NCBI RefSeq assembly: GCF_004114975.1
Contig: NZ_CP030051.1
Coordinates: 2,232,001-2,296,000, forward strand
DNA length: 64,000 nucleotides
DNA from: Bradyrhizobium guangdongense
GTDB taxonomy: Bacteria > Pseudomonadota > Alphaproteobacteria > Rhizobiales > Xanthobacteraceae
Direction of reading: 5' to 3'
The translations under genes were made by a program, and so were the position numbers. Every line of letters starts with the position of its first letter. The stretch's first letter is position 1. The notes below the pieces were generated by a model. That model searched no databases. It was not told where the DNA came from and was given only the letters and a program-made list of their open reading frames with translations. Positions 1 to 8,339 of the stretch are shown piece by piece.

Positions 1-2
1 TC

Positions 3-437
3 GGTGCCTTTGCGGCCCGCTATCCGCATATGCTTTCCGGCGGCCAGCGCAAGCGCGTGGCGCTGGCGCAGGTGCTGATCCGCGATCCCAAGATCCTCTT
101 GATGGACGAGCCGTTCGGGCCCCTCGATGCGCAGACGCGCCAGGTGATGGGCAACCTTCTGCTCGACTTGTGGAACGCCGACCGCAAGGCCGTGCTGTTC
201 GTGACCCATGATCTCGAAGAGGCCATCGCGCTCGCCGACCGCGTCGTGATCATGTCGGCGGGGCCGTCCTCGCGGATCATCGGCGACTGGCGCGTCACGT
301 TGCCGCGTCCGCGCGATATCTTCGAGGTGCGGCTGGACAAAGAATTCCATGCGCTGCATCGCGAGATCTGGAGCGTCCTCAAGGACGAGGTGATGAAGGG
401 CTACGCGCAGTCCACCCAAGCGGCGGAGGCGGTCTGA
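3..437 (+). CDS. ABC transporter ATP-binding protein, NitT/TauT (SsuB/TauB) type, 5'-truncated by window edge
   Basis: C-terminal 144 residues of a cytoplasmic ABC ATPase; the start lies left of the window. Visible in order: signature LSGGQRKRVALAQ, Walker B ILLMDEPFGPLDAQ and the H-loop VLFVTHDLEEAIALADRV, all intact. The EPFGPLDAQTR wording after Walker B is typical of nitrate/sulfonate/taurine importers. The TGA stop overlaps the ATG of the permease gene (shared base 437), so the two are translationally coupled. It would power import of the ligand bound by the SBP at 1854-2879. The substrate cannot be read from the sequence. Confidence 0.93.
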   Translation, partial: GAFAARYPHMLSGGQRKRVALAQVLIRDPKILLMDEPFGPLDAQTRQVMGNLLLDLWNADRKAVLFVTHDLEEAIALADRVVIMSAGPSSRIIGDWRVTLPRPRDIFEVRLDKEFHALHREIWSVLKDEVMKGYAQSTQAAEAV

Positions 438-1222
438 TGTCGCGCGTGACGCTGCTCGCCCTGCAAGTCCTGGTCGCGATCGTCTGCATCGCGCTATGGC
501 AGTTGCTGTCATCAGTGCCGGTGTTCGGCAAGATCCTGCTGCCGCCGTTCTTCTTCTCGAACCCGCTCGATGTGTTCGATCAGATCGCCAAATGGTTCGT
601 CTCCGGCGTGATCTGGAAGCATCTCTGGATCACGCTCGTCGAATCGATCCTGGCTTTTGTGATCGGATCGCTCGGCGGCGTCCTCATTGGCTTCTGGTTC
701 GCGCGCCAGCCATTGGTTGCCGCGGTGTTCGATCCCTACGTCAAGATGGTCAACGCGCTGCCGCGGGTCGTGCTCGCGCCGATCTTCGCGCTGTGGCTGG
801 GTCTTGGGATCTGGTCCAAGGTCGCGCTCGGTGTGACCTTGGTGTTCTTCATCGTCTTCTTCAACGTGTATCAGGGCGTGAAGGAGGTCAGTCGCACCGT
901 GCTCGACAATGGTAGGATGCTCGGTATGAGCGAGCGGCAGTTGATGCGGCACGTCTATTGGCCATCGGCGCTGTCCTGGATGTTCTCTTCGCTGCACACC
1001 TCGGTCGGCTTTGCCGTCGTCGGCGCCGTTGTCGGAGAATATCTGGGCTCGGCGGCGGGGCTCGGCTATCTCATTCAGCAGGCCGAGGGCGTGTTCGACG
1101 TGGCCGGCGTTTTCGCCGGCATGTTCGTGCTGTCGGCCTTCGTCATCCTGATCGACTTCGGCGTCACTCTGGTCGAGCGGAGACTGTTAGTGTGGCGGCC
1201 GACCGTGGACGGTCGCAGCTAG
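437..1222 (+). CDS. ABC transporter permease, NitT/TauT (SsuC/TauC) type
   Basis: 261-residue inner-membrane permease of the BPD_transp_1 family, normal length. It begins with a hydrophobic segment (LLALQVLVAIVCIALWQLL) and has several further membrane spans. The cytoplasmic EAA-type loop that docks on the ATPase lies around residues 150-185, with GMSERQLMRHVYWPSAL. The C-terminal EYLGSAAGLGYLIQQA stretch is characteristic of sulfonate/nitrate/taurine permeases. It overlaps the upstream ATPase stop by one base. It forms an importer with that ATPase and, by proximity, the binding protein at 1854-2879, although a cupin gene on the other strand lies between. Confidence 0.93.
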   Translation: MSRVTLLALQVLVAIVCIALWQLLSSVPVFGKILLPPFFFSNPLDVFDQIAKWFVSGVIWKHLWITLVESILAFVIGSLGGVLIGFWFARQPLVAAVFDPYVKMVNALPRVVLAPIFALWLGLGIWSKVALGVTLVFFIVFFNVYQGVKEVSRTVLDNGRMLGMSERQLMRHVYWPSALSWMFSSLHTSVGFAVVGAVVGEYLGSAAGLGYLIQQAEGVFDVAGVFAGMFVLSAFVILIDFGVTLVERRLLVWRPTVDGRS

Positions 1223-1266
1223 TGGAAAAGGGCCCGCGCACAAGCGCGAGCCCTCATCGCTCGACC

Positions 1267-1716
1267 TCAATCCAGCAGCTTGACGTCATCAGGTGCCTGC
1301 GGCGGCGTCTTGATCGCGATCGCCTTGACCTGTCCGCTGATCGGCTTGGTGCCGCCGTGCGGCGTGCCCTTCGGAATGATGACGAGGTCGCCCGGCTTCA
1401 CAGTCACTTCCTTGTCGCCGAGCCAGATCGTCCCGGTGCCGTCCAGGATGTACTGGATCTCGTTGGTGTTGGGATGCAGGTGCTTCGGCACATTCCCGAC
1501 CTGGATCGAGACGGTGGCGCCGTCGGCGGTCATGAAGGTCTTGGAGCGGTAGCCCACCTTGTTGGCGGGGCCGAGCGCATCGCCTTCCATCTCTCCGGTA
1601 TGGATGATCTGGGCGGTGATGTTTTCGGCGGCCAGCGCCGGCCCGAGCAGATAGGTCGCGCCGCATCCGGCGACAAAAGCCGCAGTGATCGACAGCCAGG
1701 CAGCAATGCGATTCAT
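1267..1716 (-). CDS. Exported cupin-domain protein
   Basis: 149 residues. The N-terminus (residues 1-30, MNRIAAWLSITAAFVAGCGA...) is a signal peptide or membrane anchor, so the protein is likely periplasmic. The rest is one cupin barrel: motif 1 PKHLHPNTNEIQYILDGTG carries two His and one Glu as probable metal ligands, and motif 2 PGDLVIIPKGTPHGG supplies the third His. The start has a strong GGGGAGGAT ribosome site. It is encoded antisense between the permease and binding protein of an ABC importer, so it may be an independent unit with its own promoter near 1740. Cupins of this size can be enzymes or small-molecule binders; no reaction can be assigned. Confidence 0.85.
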   Translation of the reverse strand: MNRIAAWLSITAAFVAGCGATYLLGPALAAENITAQIIHTGEMEGDALGPANKVGYRSKTFMTADGATVSIQVGNVPKHLHPNTNEIQYILDGTGTIWLGDKEVTVKPGDLVIIPKGTPHGGTKPISGQVKAIAIKTPPQAPDDVKLLD

Positions 1717-1853
1717 GGATGATCCTCCCCATCAGGAATGTTGTTGTGCGCCCATGCTATTGCGCCAAAAGGCTGATGGCCAGTGCGGCCAGGCAGTCCT
1801 TCTCAAGCCAGTGCCGCTGCTCTATGGTGCCGCCAGCCGAACGGAGGAAACCA

Positions 1854-2879
1854 ATGAAGAATACGATTGCCAGGCTCGCTGGCGCGTTGCTCGCGCTGAC
1901 GCTGTCCACCTCGCTTGCCGCAGCGCAAAGCAAGGTGACGATTGCGGTCGGTGGCGGCGCCTGCCTATGCTATTTGCCGACGGTGCTGGCCAAGCAACTC
2001 GGCGAGTACGAGAAGGCCGGTCTGAATGTCGACCTGGTCGACCTCAAGGGCGGCTCGGACGCGCTCAAGGCCGTGCTCGGCGGTAGCGCCGACGTGGTCT
2101 CAGGCTATTTTGACCATTGCGTCAACCTCGCCGCCAAGAAGCAGGAGCTCCAGGCGTTCGTCGTCTATGACCGCTATCCCGGCCTCGTGCTGGTGGTTGC
2201 GCCTTCGCACACCGCGGACATCAAGTCGATCAAGGACCTCGCCGGCAAGAAGGTCGGCGTGAGCGCGCCGGGCTCCTCCACCGACTTCTTCCTGAAGTAT
2301 CTCCTCAAGAAGAACGGGCTTGATCCCGCCGGCACGGCCGTGATCGGCGTTGGCCTCGGTGCCACGGCGGTGGCCGCGATGGAGCAGGGACAGATCGAGG
2401 CCGCGGTGATGCTCGATCCCTCCGTCACCGTGCTCCAGGGCAGCCACAAGGATCTGCGCATCCTCAGCGACACTCGCACGCAGAAGGACACGCTCGAGAC
2501 GTTCGGCGGCGAATATCCTGGAGGTGCCTTGTACTCGACCGTGGCCTGGATCAATGGCCACGAGAAGGAAACCCAGGCGCTGACCAACGCAATGCTCGCC
2601 ACGATTGCCTGGCTCCATTCGCACTCGCCCGAGGAGATCATGGCCAAGATGCCCGACGAAATGGTCGGCAAGAACAAGGACCTCTATCTCGCCGCGCTGA
2701 AGAATACGATTCCGATGTTCTCCGAGACCGGCAAGATGGACCCGAAGGGTGCTGATGCCGTGCTGGCGGTGTTCAGCGTCGGCTCGCCCGAGGTGGCCAA
2801 CGCCAAGATCGACGTCAGCAAGACCTTCACCAACAAGTTCGTCGATCAGGCCAAGAAGACCACGGGGAACGCCAAATAA
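1854..2879 (+). CDS. ABC transporter substrate-binding protein, NMT1/SsuA-like
   Basis: 341 residues from the ATG at 1854, chosen because CGGAGGAAACC precedes it and the protein then begins with a clean signal peptide (MKNTIARLAGALLALTLS...AAAQ). The mature protein has the two-lobed type-II binding fold typical of NitT/TauT systems: KVTIAVGGGACLCYLPTVLA at the start, a GSADVVSGYF stretch, and the hinge-region GKKVGVSAPGSSTDFFLKYL. The Cys pair in GACLCY near the mature N-terminus is unusual. It probably captures ligand in the periplasm for the importer encoded at 3-1222. Sulfonate, nitrate and aromatic ligands are all possible. Confidence 0.9.
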   Translation: MKNTIARLAGALLALTLSTSLAAAQSKVTIAVGGGACLCYLPTVLAKQLGEYEKAGLNVDLVDLKGGSDALKAVLGGSADVVSGYFDHCVNLAAKKQELQAFVVYDRYPGLVLVVAPSHTADIKSIKDLAGKKVGVSAPGSSTDFFLKYLLKKNGLDPAGTAVIGVGLGATAVAAMEQGQIEAAVMLDPSVTVLQGSHKDLRILSDTRTQKDTLETFGGEYPGGALYSTVAWINGHEKETQALTNAMLATIAWLHSHSPEEIMAKMPDEMVGKNKDLYLAALKNTIPMFSETGKMDPKGADAVLAVFSVGSPEVANAKIDVSKTFTNKFVDQAKKTTGNAK

Positions 2880-2908
2880 CTGACGCGAAGGCTTGCTAGT
2901 CGAGCGTC

Positions 2909-3613
2909 ATGACATCATCGACCATTCATCGCGTCACGACGCTTGACCTTGCCGTGCGCGCCGTCGCTTGGCCGTTCGCCGAGGAGCGGCGCGCCGAGAT
3001 CGCTGCGCATTTCGCCGAGCAGCAGCGCGCGCGGCCGAAACTCTGGAACGGGCGCGTTCTGCTCGGGCGCGATGCCGTCTTCACGGGCGGTCATCTCGCC
3101 GCGACCTATTTCGAGACGGATTTCGCCAGCTTCCTGGCTTGGCGCGACTGGGGCTTTCCCGATCGGTCCGTGTTCAACGGTTTCGGCATGGGAGCGCTAC
3201 GCGCCTCTGATGGCGCCTTCGTGATGGGCGAGATGGCGCACCACACTGCCAATTCGGGGCGCATCTACTTCCCGTCGGGCACGCCCGACCTCGACGATAT
3301 CAAGGACGGTCGGCTCGACATCCCCGGCAGTGTTGTCCGCGAGATCGAGGAAGAGACTGGCCTGTTCCCTGCCGACTATGTGGCCGAGACGGACTGGCAC
3401 TGTGTCGTCACCGGCCACTCGATCGCAATGATGCAGATCCTGAACCTGGATATGCCCGGTGAGGCGGTTCGCGCGAGGATCGAGGCCAATCTGGCTGATC
3501 AGGACGAGCCGGAGCTTTCGGCCATCCATCTCGTGCGCGGAATGGATGATCTCACGCCAACCATGCCACGGTTTGTCACGGCCTTCATGGCGCAGCAGTT
3601 CGCCTCGCGCTGA
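2909..3613 (+). CDS. Nudix hydrolase-like protein
   Basis: 234 residues. The recognisable part is a Nudix box around residues 122-152 ending in REIEEETGL (144-152), with the Glu residues that bind Mg2+ in this superfamily. The Gly at the start of the box is in FPSGTPD. The N-terminal ~100 residues do not match a domain I recognise. Nudix enzymes hydrolyse nucleoside diphosphates linked to another group; the substrate here is unknown. It starts 29 bases after the binding-protein gene on the same strand, so it may be co-transcribed with it, but no strong ribosome site is visible. Confidence 0.75.
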   Translation: MTSSTIHRVTTLDLAVRAVAWPFAEERRAEIAAHFAEQQRARPKLWNGRVLLGRDAVFTGGHLAATYFETDFASFLAWRDWGFPDRSVFNGFGMGALRASDGAFVMGEMAHHTANSGRIYFPSGTPDLDDIKDGRLDIPGSVVREIEEETGLFPADYVAETDWHCVVTGHSIAMMQILNLDMPGEAVRARIEANLADQDEPELSAIHLVRGMDDLTPTMPRFVTAFMAQQFASR

Positions 3614-3826
3614 TGCGCAAGGCTTGACATAGCGCGGCCCAGCCCATGTGATGGGCGAAACCAAAGCAAAAGACTGCAATGCACAATCGTCCAGGGAGGT
3701 TTAGATGCGCCTGCGCATGGCTGCCCGCTTGGTACGTGGGCCGTTGATCGCGATTGCAGCGATACATCCGACCGCTCGGGTGCGGCGTGAGGCCATCCTG
3801 TCGCCCGGCAGCTAGCGGAGCGGGCG

Positions 3827-4597
3827 GTGCTGGAGGTCAGTGAACTCGTGAAACGGTTCGGCGGCTTCACCGCCGTCAACAACGTCTCGTTCCGCGTCGA
3901 TCAAGGCGAGATCCTTGGCCTGATCGGCCCCAACGGATCGGGCAAGAGCACGATCTTCAACATGCTCTCCGGCACGCTTTCGCCGAGCGGCGGCTCGATT
4001 CTGCTCGATGGCTCCGAGATCGCGGGGCTGGCGCCGCACCGGATCATCAACCGCGGCATCGGCCGCACCTTCCAAATCCCGCGGCCGTTCCGACGCCTCA
4101 CCATTTTCGAGAACGTCGCGCTCGCCGGTTTCTACGGCCAAGGCCGCCATAGTCGCGCCGAGGCTGAGAAGGCGGCCGAGCGCGCGCTCGCGCTGGTCGG
4201 CTTGCCGACCGATCGCCATGCCAGTGTGGACGGCTTGGGCGCCGCCGGCTTGAAGAAGCTCGAACTTGCCAAGGCGCTCGCCACCGCGCCAAAGCTGCTG
4301 CTCGCGGACGAAAGCCTCGGCGGTCTAGACGAGGCCGAGATGGACCAGGCGGCCGACATGCTGCGCAACATCCGCGACGAGCTCGGCATCACCATCATCT
4401 GGGTCGAGCACATCATGGGTGTGTTGATGCGTGTCGTCGATCGCGTCATGGTGCTCGATCACGGCGAGAAGATCTCGGAAGGACTGCCGAGTGCCGTCGC
4501 CGCCGACCCGCGCGTGATCGAGGTCTATCTCGGCACCGATGCCGGAATCACGCAGGCCGCAGCCGCCGAAGCGCGCCGCCGCGCGGGAGGCCAATGA
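3827..4597 (+). CDS. Branched-chain amino acid-type ABC transporter ATP-binding protein (LivG-like)
   Basis: 256 residues from a GTG start preceded by AGCGGAGCGGG. Walker A GPNGSGKST is at residues 34-42, Walker B KLLLADESLGGLD is present and the H-loop reads IIWVEHIMGVLM, a LivG hallmark. The ABC signature is degenerate (GLGAAGLKKLELAKAL), lacking the Ser-Gly-Gly core; LivG proteins often deviate here. The stop overlaps the livF-like start by 4 bases. First gene of a livG-livF-livH-livM operon that has no binding protein of its own next to it; LivK-type proteins occur elsewhere in the window. Confidence 0.92.
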   Translation: MLEVSELVKRFGGFTAVNNVSFRVDQGEILGLIGPNGSGKSTIFNMLSGTLSPSGGSILLDGSEIAGLAPHRIINRGIGRTFQIPRPFRRLTIFENVALAGFYGQGRHSRAEAEKAAERALALVGLPTDRHASVDGLGAAGLKKLELAKALATAPKLLLADESLGGLDEAEMDQAADMLRNIRDELGITIIWVEHIMGVLMRVVDRVMVLDHGEKISEGLPSAVAADPRVIEVYLGTDAGITQAAAAEARRRAGGQ

Positions 4598-5301
4598 TGC
4601 TGGAGCTTAGGGGCGTCAACGCCGGCTATGGCACCTTCCAGGCGATGTTCGATGTCGATCTCGACGTCGAGGCCGGCGAGGCCGTCGGCGTCATCGGTCC
4701 GAACGGTGCCGGCAAGACCACCTTGATGCGCGTGATCTCCGGTCTCATCCGCCCCACCCGCGGCTCGATCACCATGGAGGGCGTCGATGTCCTGGCGACG
4801 CCGGCGCATAAGATCGTCAGCCTCGGGATCGCGCATGTCCCGGAGAACCGGCGGCTGTTTCCGCAGCTTTCGGTCGACGACAATTTGAAGATGGGTGCTT
4901 TCATGAAGGAGGCGCGCGGCTACTACGCCGAGCGGCTGGAGGTCGTGTTCGATCTGTTTCCGCGGCTGAAGGAGCGTCGCCATCAGATAGCCGGCACCAT
5001 GTCGGGCGGCGAGCAGCAAATGTGCGCGATCGGCCGCGCGCTGATGTCCAATCCAAAACTGCTGCTGCTCGACGAGCCCTCGGCGGGTCTGGCGCCCGTG
5101 GTGGTGCAGCAGGTGTTCGAGCTCGTGAAGCGGATCCGCGCCCGTGGGCTGACGGTGCTGATCGTCGAGCAGAACGTGCAGCAGGTGCTGCGCGTGGTCG
5201 ACCGCGCTTACTTGATCGAGGCCGGCACGATCCGCGCCTCGGGCACCGCGGCCGAGATGCTGGCGAGCGACACGGTCAAGGAAGCGTATCTTGGGGTGTG
5301 A
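4594..5301 (+). CDS. Branched-chain amino acid-type ABC transporter ATP-binding protein (LivF-like)
   Basis: 235 residues, the normal LivF length. It carries Walker A GPNGAGKTT, a canonical signature MSGGEQQMCAIGRALM, Walker B LLLLDEPSAGLAP and the LivF-typical H-loop TVLIVEQNVQQVL. The ATG at 4594 overlaps the stop of the upstream ATPase, indicating coupled translation. The two ATPases form a heterodimer on the cytoplasmic side of the LivH/LivM pore. The ligand could be an amino acid, amide or urea; family membership alone does not decide it. Confidence 0.93.
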   Translation: MMLELRGVNAGYGTFQAMFDVDLDVEAGEAVGVIGPNGAGKTTLMRVISGLIRPTRGSITMEGVDVLATPAHKIVSLGIAHVPENRRLFPQLSVDDNLKMGAFMKEARGYYAERLEVVFDLFPRLKERRHQIAGTMSGGEQQMCAIGRALMSNPKLLLLDEPSAGLAPVVVQQVFELVKRIRARGLTVLIVEQNVQQVLRVVDRAYLIEAGTIRASGTAAEMLASDTVKEAYLGV

Positions 5302-5308
5302 GGAATAT

Positions 5309-6190
5309 ATGCAGGCGTTCCTGGACATTTTCGATATCTATCTGCTGGAGGCCGTCATCAACGGCATCCTGCTCGGCGGCGTTCTGGCGTTGCTCGCGCT
5401 CGGGCTGAACCTGATCTTCGGCGTCATCGATGTGACCTGGATCTGCTACGCCGAGCTCGTCATGATCGGCATGTACGCGATGTATTTCATGGTCCAGTAT
5501 TACGGCATCAGCTATTTCATCGCGGCGCCGCTGACCATCCTGCTGGTGGCGATGCTCGGTGCTCTCCTGCATTATCTGGTGATTGCGCCGCTCTTGACGG
5601 CGCCGCCGATCAACCAGCTGCTCGCGACCGGCGGCGTGCTGTTCGTCCTGCAGAGCTTTGCCACCGTCGCCTTCGGCATCGACTTCCGCAACCTCGGCAT
5701 CCGTCTGCCGGTGCTCGCCTTCGGCGACATGAACTTCAGTTACGCGCGATTGCTGTCGTTCCTGGCTGCGCTGGTCGGCATGGTTGCGGTCTATCTGTTC
5801 ATGACCCGCACCTTCACCGGCACTGCGATCCGCGCTATCTCGCAGGATCGGCAGATCATGGCGCTGATGGGCGTCGACACCAAACGGATCTATCTCATCA
5901 CGTCAGCCATTGGCGGTGGGCTGGCCGGGCTCGCCGCCTGCCTTTTGGTGCTGCAATACGACGTGCATCCCTTCGTCGGCCTCTCCTTCGGACCGATCAC
6001 CTTCCTGATCTGCGTGCTCGGTGGCCTCGGCAATTTCATCGGCGGCTTCATCGCGGCTTTCGTCTTCGCCGAGATCATCTCGCTCGGCGGCCTGTTCTCC
6101 GATCTCGAATGGGGCTACGTGCTCGCCTTCGCTTTCTTCATCGTCATGATGTTCATCCGGCCCGCGGGCCTGCTCGCGAGGCGCCGATGA
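5309..6190 (+). CDS. Branched-chain amino acid-type ABC transporter permease (LivH-like)
   Basis: 293 residues from the ATG at 5309. An in-frame TTG 18 bases upstream is less likely because GTGAGGAAT sits directly before the ATG. It is a polytopic membrane protein with the LivH opening GILLGGVLALLALGLNLIFG and the conserved GMVAVYLFMTRTFTGTAIRA coupling region. A late IGGGLAGLAACLL stretch and FIRPAGLLARR at the C-terminus also fit the family. The gene lies 7 bases after livF and its TGA overlaps the livM ATG. One half of the membrane channel of this importer. Confidence 0.92.
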   Translation: MQAFLDIFDIYLLEAVINGILLGGVLALLALGLNLIFGVIDVTWICYAELVMIGMYAMYFMVQYYGISYFIAAPLTILLVAMLGALLHYLVIAPLLTAPPINQLLATGGVLFVLQSFATVAFGIDFRNLGIRLPVLAFGDMNFSYARLLSFLAALVGMVAVYLFMTRTFTGTAIRAISQDRQIMALMGVDTKRIYLITSAIGGGLAGLAACLLVLQYDVHPFVGLSFGPITFLICVLGGLGNFIGGFIAAFVFAEIISLGGLFSDLEWGYVLAFAFFIVMMFIRPAGLLARRR

Positions 6191-7206
6191 TCGGGCAGGG
6201 CCGGCTCGTCGCTTGGGCGATAACGCTGGCGGCGCTGGTCGCGCTGCCCTTCGTCTATCGCGATCCCTATCATCTGCACATTCTCGTGCTGATCCTGATC
6301 TGGTCGTTCGCCTACACATCTTGGTCGATGATGGGCCGCTTCGGCCTGGTCTCGCTCGGGCATGGCGGCTTCATGGGGATCGGCGCCTATGTCACCGCAT
6401 TGCTTTGGAATCACTTGGGACTGTCGCCATGGATCGGCATTCCCGCCAGCATGGTGGCGGCCGGGGCGCTGGCGATGATCGTCGGCTATCCCTGTTTTCG
6501 CTTCCGCATCACTGGCCACTATTTCGTGCTGGTGACGCTGGCGCTGTCGGGCATCGTGCTCCAGATCATCACGGCGACGCGCGACTACACCGGCGGTTCG
6601 CTGGGCTACACGCCGAACCGCGCCGCCGGCAACAAGCTGCTGGCCCTGCAGTTCGACGACAAGACCAGCTGGTATCTGATCGCGCTCGCGGTCTGGCTCG
6701 GTGGCATCGCTGTCTGGCATCTGATTGATCGCAGCATGAGCCGTTACGCGTTGGAGGCGATCTCGGAGGACGAGGACGCCGCGGCCGCCGCCGGCGTCGA
6801 CGTCACCGCGGAGAAGCTCAAGATCACCTTGATCAGCGCCGTGATGACGGCGCTGGCGGGTGCGATCTATTGCCAGTACCAGATGTTCATCACGCCCGAC
6901 ACGGTCAGCGGCATTGCGGTGTCGCTCCAGATGGTGTTCGCGGCCATCGTCGGTGGCTTGTTCGTCTCGCTCGGTCCGACCGTCGGTGCCGTCATCACCA
7001 TCCTGCTGGCGGAAACCCTGCGCATCGGTTTCGGTACCAAGGCGGTCGGCTGGGACAATCTCGTCTATGGCGTGCTGCTGGTGCTTTTCATCATATTCCT
7101 TCCCAAGGGCATCCTTGGTAGTCTGCTCGACCGATTGAAGCCGCAACGCAAGGTGCCCCGCGCTCATGAGCAAGAAGCCGTCCAAATCGCTCGCCCAGGA
7201 ACTTGA
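6187..7206 (+). CDS. Branched-chain amino acid-type ABC transporter permease (LivM-like)
   Basis: 339 residues from the ATG at 6187, which overlaps the livH stop (ATGA). A longer in-frame reading upstream lies entirely inside livH. LivM features: FGLVSLGHGGFMGIGAYVTA near residues 50-70, RITGHYFVLVTLALSGIVLQ, the coupling loop ALEAISEDEDAAAAAGVD, and FIIFLPKGILGSLLDRLKP before the C-terminus. It partners LivH as the second channel subunit. The last 41 bases overlap the start of the polyphosphate kinase gene in another frame, which is long for a simple stop/start coupling. Confidence 0.92.
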   Translation: MIGQGRLVAWAITLAALVALPFVYRDPYHLHILVLILIWSFAYTSWSMMGRFGLVSLGHGGFMGIGAYVTALLWNHLGLSPWIGIPASMVAAGALAMIVGYPCFRFRITGHYFVLVTLALSGIVLQIITATRDYTGGSLGYTPNRAAGNKLLALQFDDKTSWYLIALAVWLGGIAVWHLIDRSMSRYALEAISEDEDAAAAAGVDVTAEKLKITLISAVMTALAGAIYCQYQMFITPDTVSGIAVSLQMVFAAIVGGLFVSLGPTVGAVITILLAETLRIGFGTKAVGWDNLVYGVLLVLFIIFLPKGILGSLLDRLKPQRKVPRAHEQEAVQIARPGT

Positions 7207-8104
7207 CCGCTACATCAGGCCGTTCCGCCACGACGGAGCCGGCAAGTTTCACCTGCAGGACTACAAGACCAACGAGAAGGGCGATCTGGACAAGGAGACG
7301 GCGCAGGAGATTCTCGACGCCAACAAGAAGCGGCTGATCGCCTTCCAGGAGAAGCTCTACGCCCAGGACCGCTGGTCGGTGCTGATCGTGTTCCAGGCCA
7401 TGGATGCCGCCGGCAAGGACAGTGCGATCAAGGCGATCTTCGAGGGCATCAATCCGCAGGGCTGCGAAGTCACGGCGTTCAAGGCGCCGAGCAGCAAGGA
7501 GCTCGACCACGACTTCCTCTGGCGCCATGTCGTCGCGCTGCCCGAGCGCGGCCGGATCGGCATCTTCAACCGCTCCCATTACGAGGAATGCCTGGTGACG
7601 CGGGTGCATCCGGAGATCCTTGCCAAGGAGAAGCTGCCCTCGAGGCTGATCACCAAGAACATCTGGAGGGAGCGGTTCGAGGACATCAGCGCCTTCGAGC
7701 GCTATCTCTGCCGCAACGGCACCGTGGTGCTGAAGTTCTTCCTCAACGTCTCCAAGGAGGAGCAGCGCGAGCGCTTCCTCGACCGGCTGGAGCAGCCGGC
7801 CAAGCAGTGGAAGTTCTCCATGGACGACATCAAGGAGCGCGCCTTGTGGCCGCGCTATCAGGCTGTCTATCAGGACATCGTGCGCCATACCGCGACGCCT
7901 CATGCGCCCTGGTATGTCGTGCCGGCCGACCACAAATGGTTCGCCCGCGTCGTCATCGGCTCGGTGATCGTCGCGGAGCTGGAAAAGCTGGACCTGCGCT
8001 TTCCGCGCGCCGACAAGGCTTCGCTGGCCGAGTTCGAGAATGTGCGCAAGGCGCTGGAGGCGGAGGAGAAGGGAGCGAAGAAGCGGGCCAAAGCAAAAAA
8101 ATGA
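7166..8104 (+). CDS. ppk2: Polyphosphate kinase 2 (PPK2) family protein
   Basis: 312 residues. PPK2 enzymes transfer phosphate between inorganic polyphosphate and nucleoside mono- or diphosphates in the cytoplasm. Walker A MDAAGKDSAIK begins at residue 79, preceded by VLIVFQA; the Walker B/lid region is IGIFNRSHYEECLVTRVHPE, and KNIWRERFEDISAFERYL is also typical. The length fits single-domain class I or III enzymes, and the sequence alone does not decide between nucleotide substrates. The start lies inside livM (41-base overlap), placing it as the fifth gene of that operon. The C-terminus is Lys-rich (EKGAKKRAKAKK). Confidence 0.9.
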   Translation: MSKKPSKSLAQELDRYIRPFRHDGAGKFHLQDYKTNEKGDLDKETAQEILDANKKRLIAFQEKLYAQDRWSVLIVFQAMDAAGKDSAIKAIFEGINPQGCEVTAFKAPSSKELDHDFLWRHVVALPERGRIGIFNRSHYEECLVTRVHPEILAKEKLPSRLITKNIWRERFEDISAFERYLCRNGTVVLKFFLNVSKEEQRERFLDRLEQPAKQWKFSMDDIKERALWPRYQAVYQDIVRHTATPHAPWYVVPADHKWFARVVIGSVIVAELEKLDLRFPRADKASLAEFENVRKALEAEEKGAKKRAKAKK

Positions 8105-8227
8105 AACAACCCCATGCACAGTAGCGGACCCCAGCAAAATCAACAGCATGGTCCCGATATTCGGATTTTAAGAATTTAGGTTGACCCGTCGGGCAAAACA
8201 GGGGCATAATGCCATCATCGCGACAGG

Positions 8228-8325
8228 TCTCGTAGGGTGGGCAAAGCGTAAGCGTGCCCACGCGAATTCTGCGATCGAGAGAGGTGGTGGGCACGGCGCG
8301 TTGCGCCTTTGCCCACCCTACGAGA
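8228..8325. repeat. Palindromic intergenic repeat with GTAGGGTGGGCAAAGCG arm
   Basis: The 15 bases 8228-8242 (TCTCGTAGGGTGGGC) are exactly reverse-complementary to 8311-8325. Inside, AAGCGTGCCCAC and GTGGGCACGGCGC form a second imperfect pairing, giving a long cruciform-like hairpin between the convergent PPK2 and hydrolase genes. From memory, this sequence type is a multicopy intergenic element in Bradyrhizobium and relatives. It could act as a bidirectional transcription barrier here, but no T-tract is present. Confidence 0.8.
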
Positions 8326-8339
8326 TCTGCGCAAGCCGC

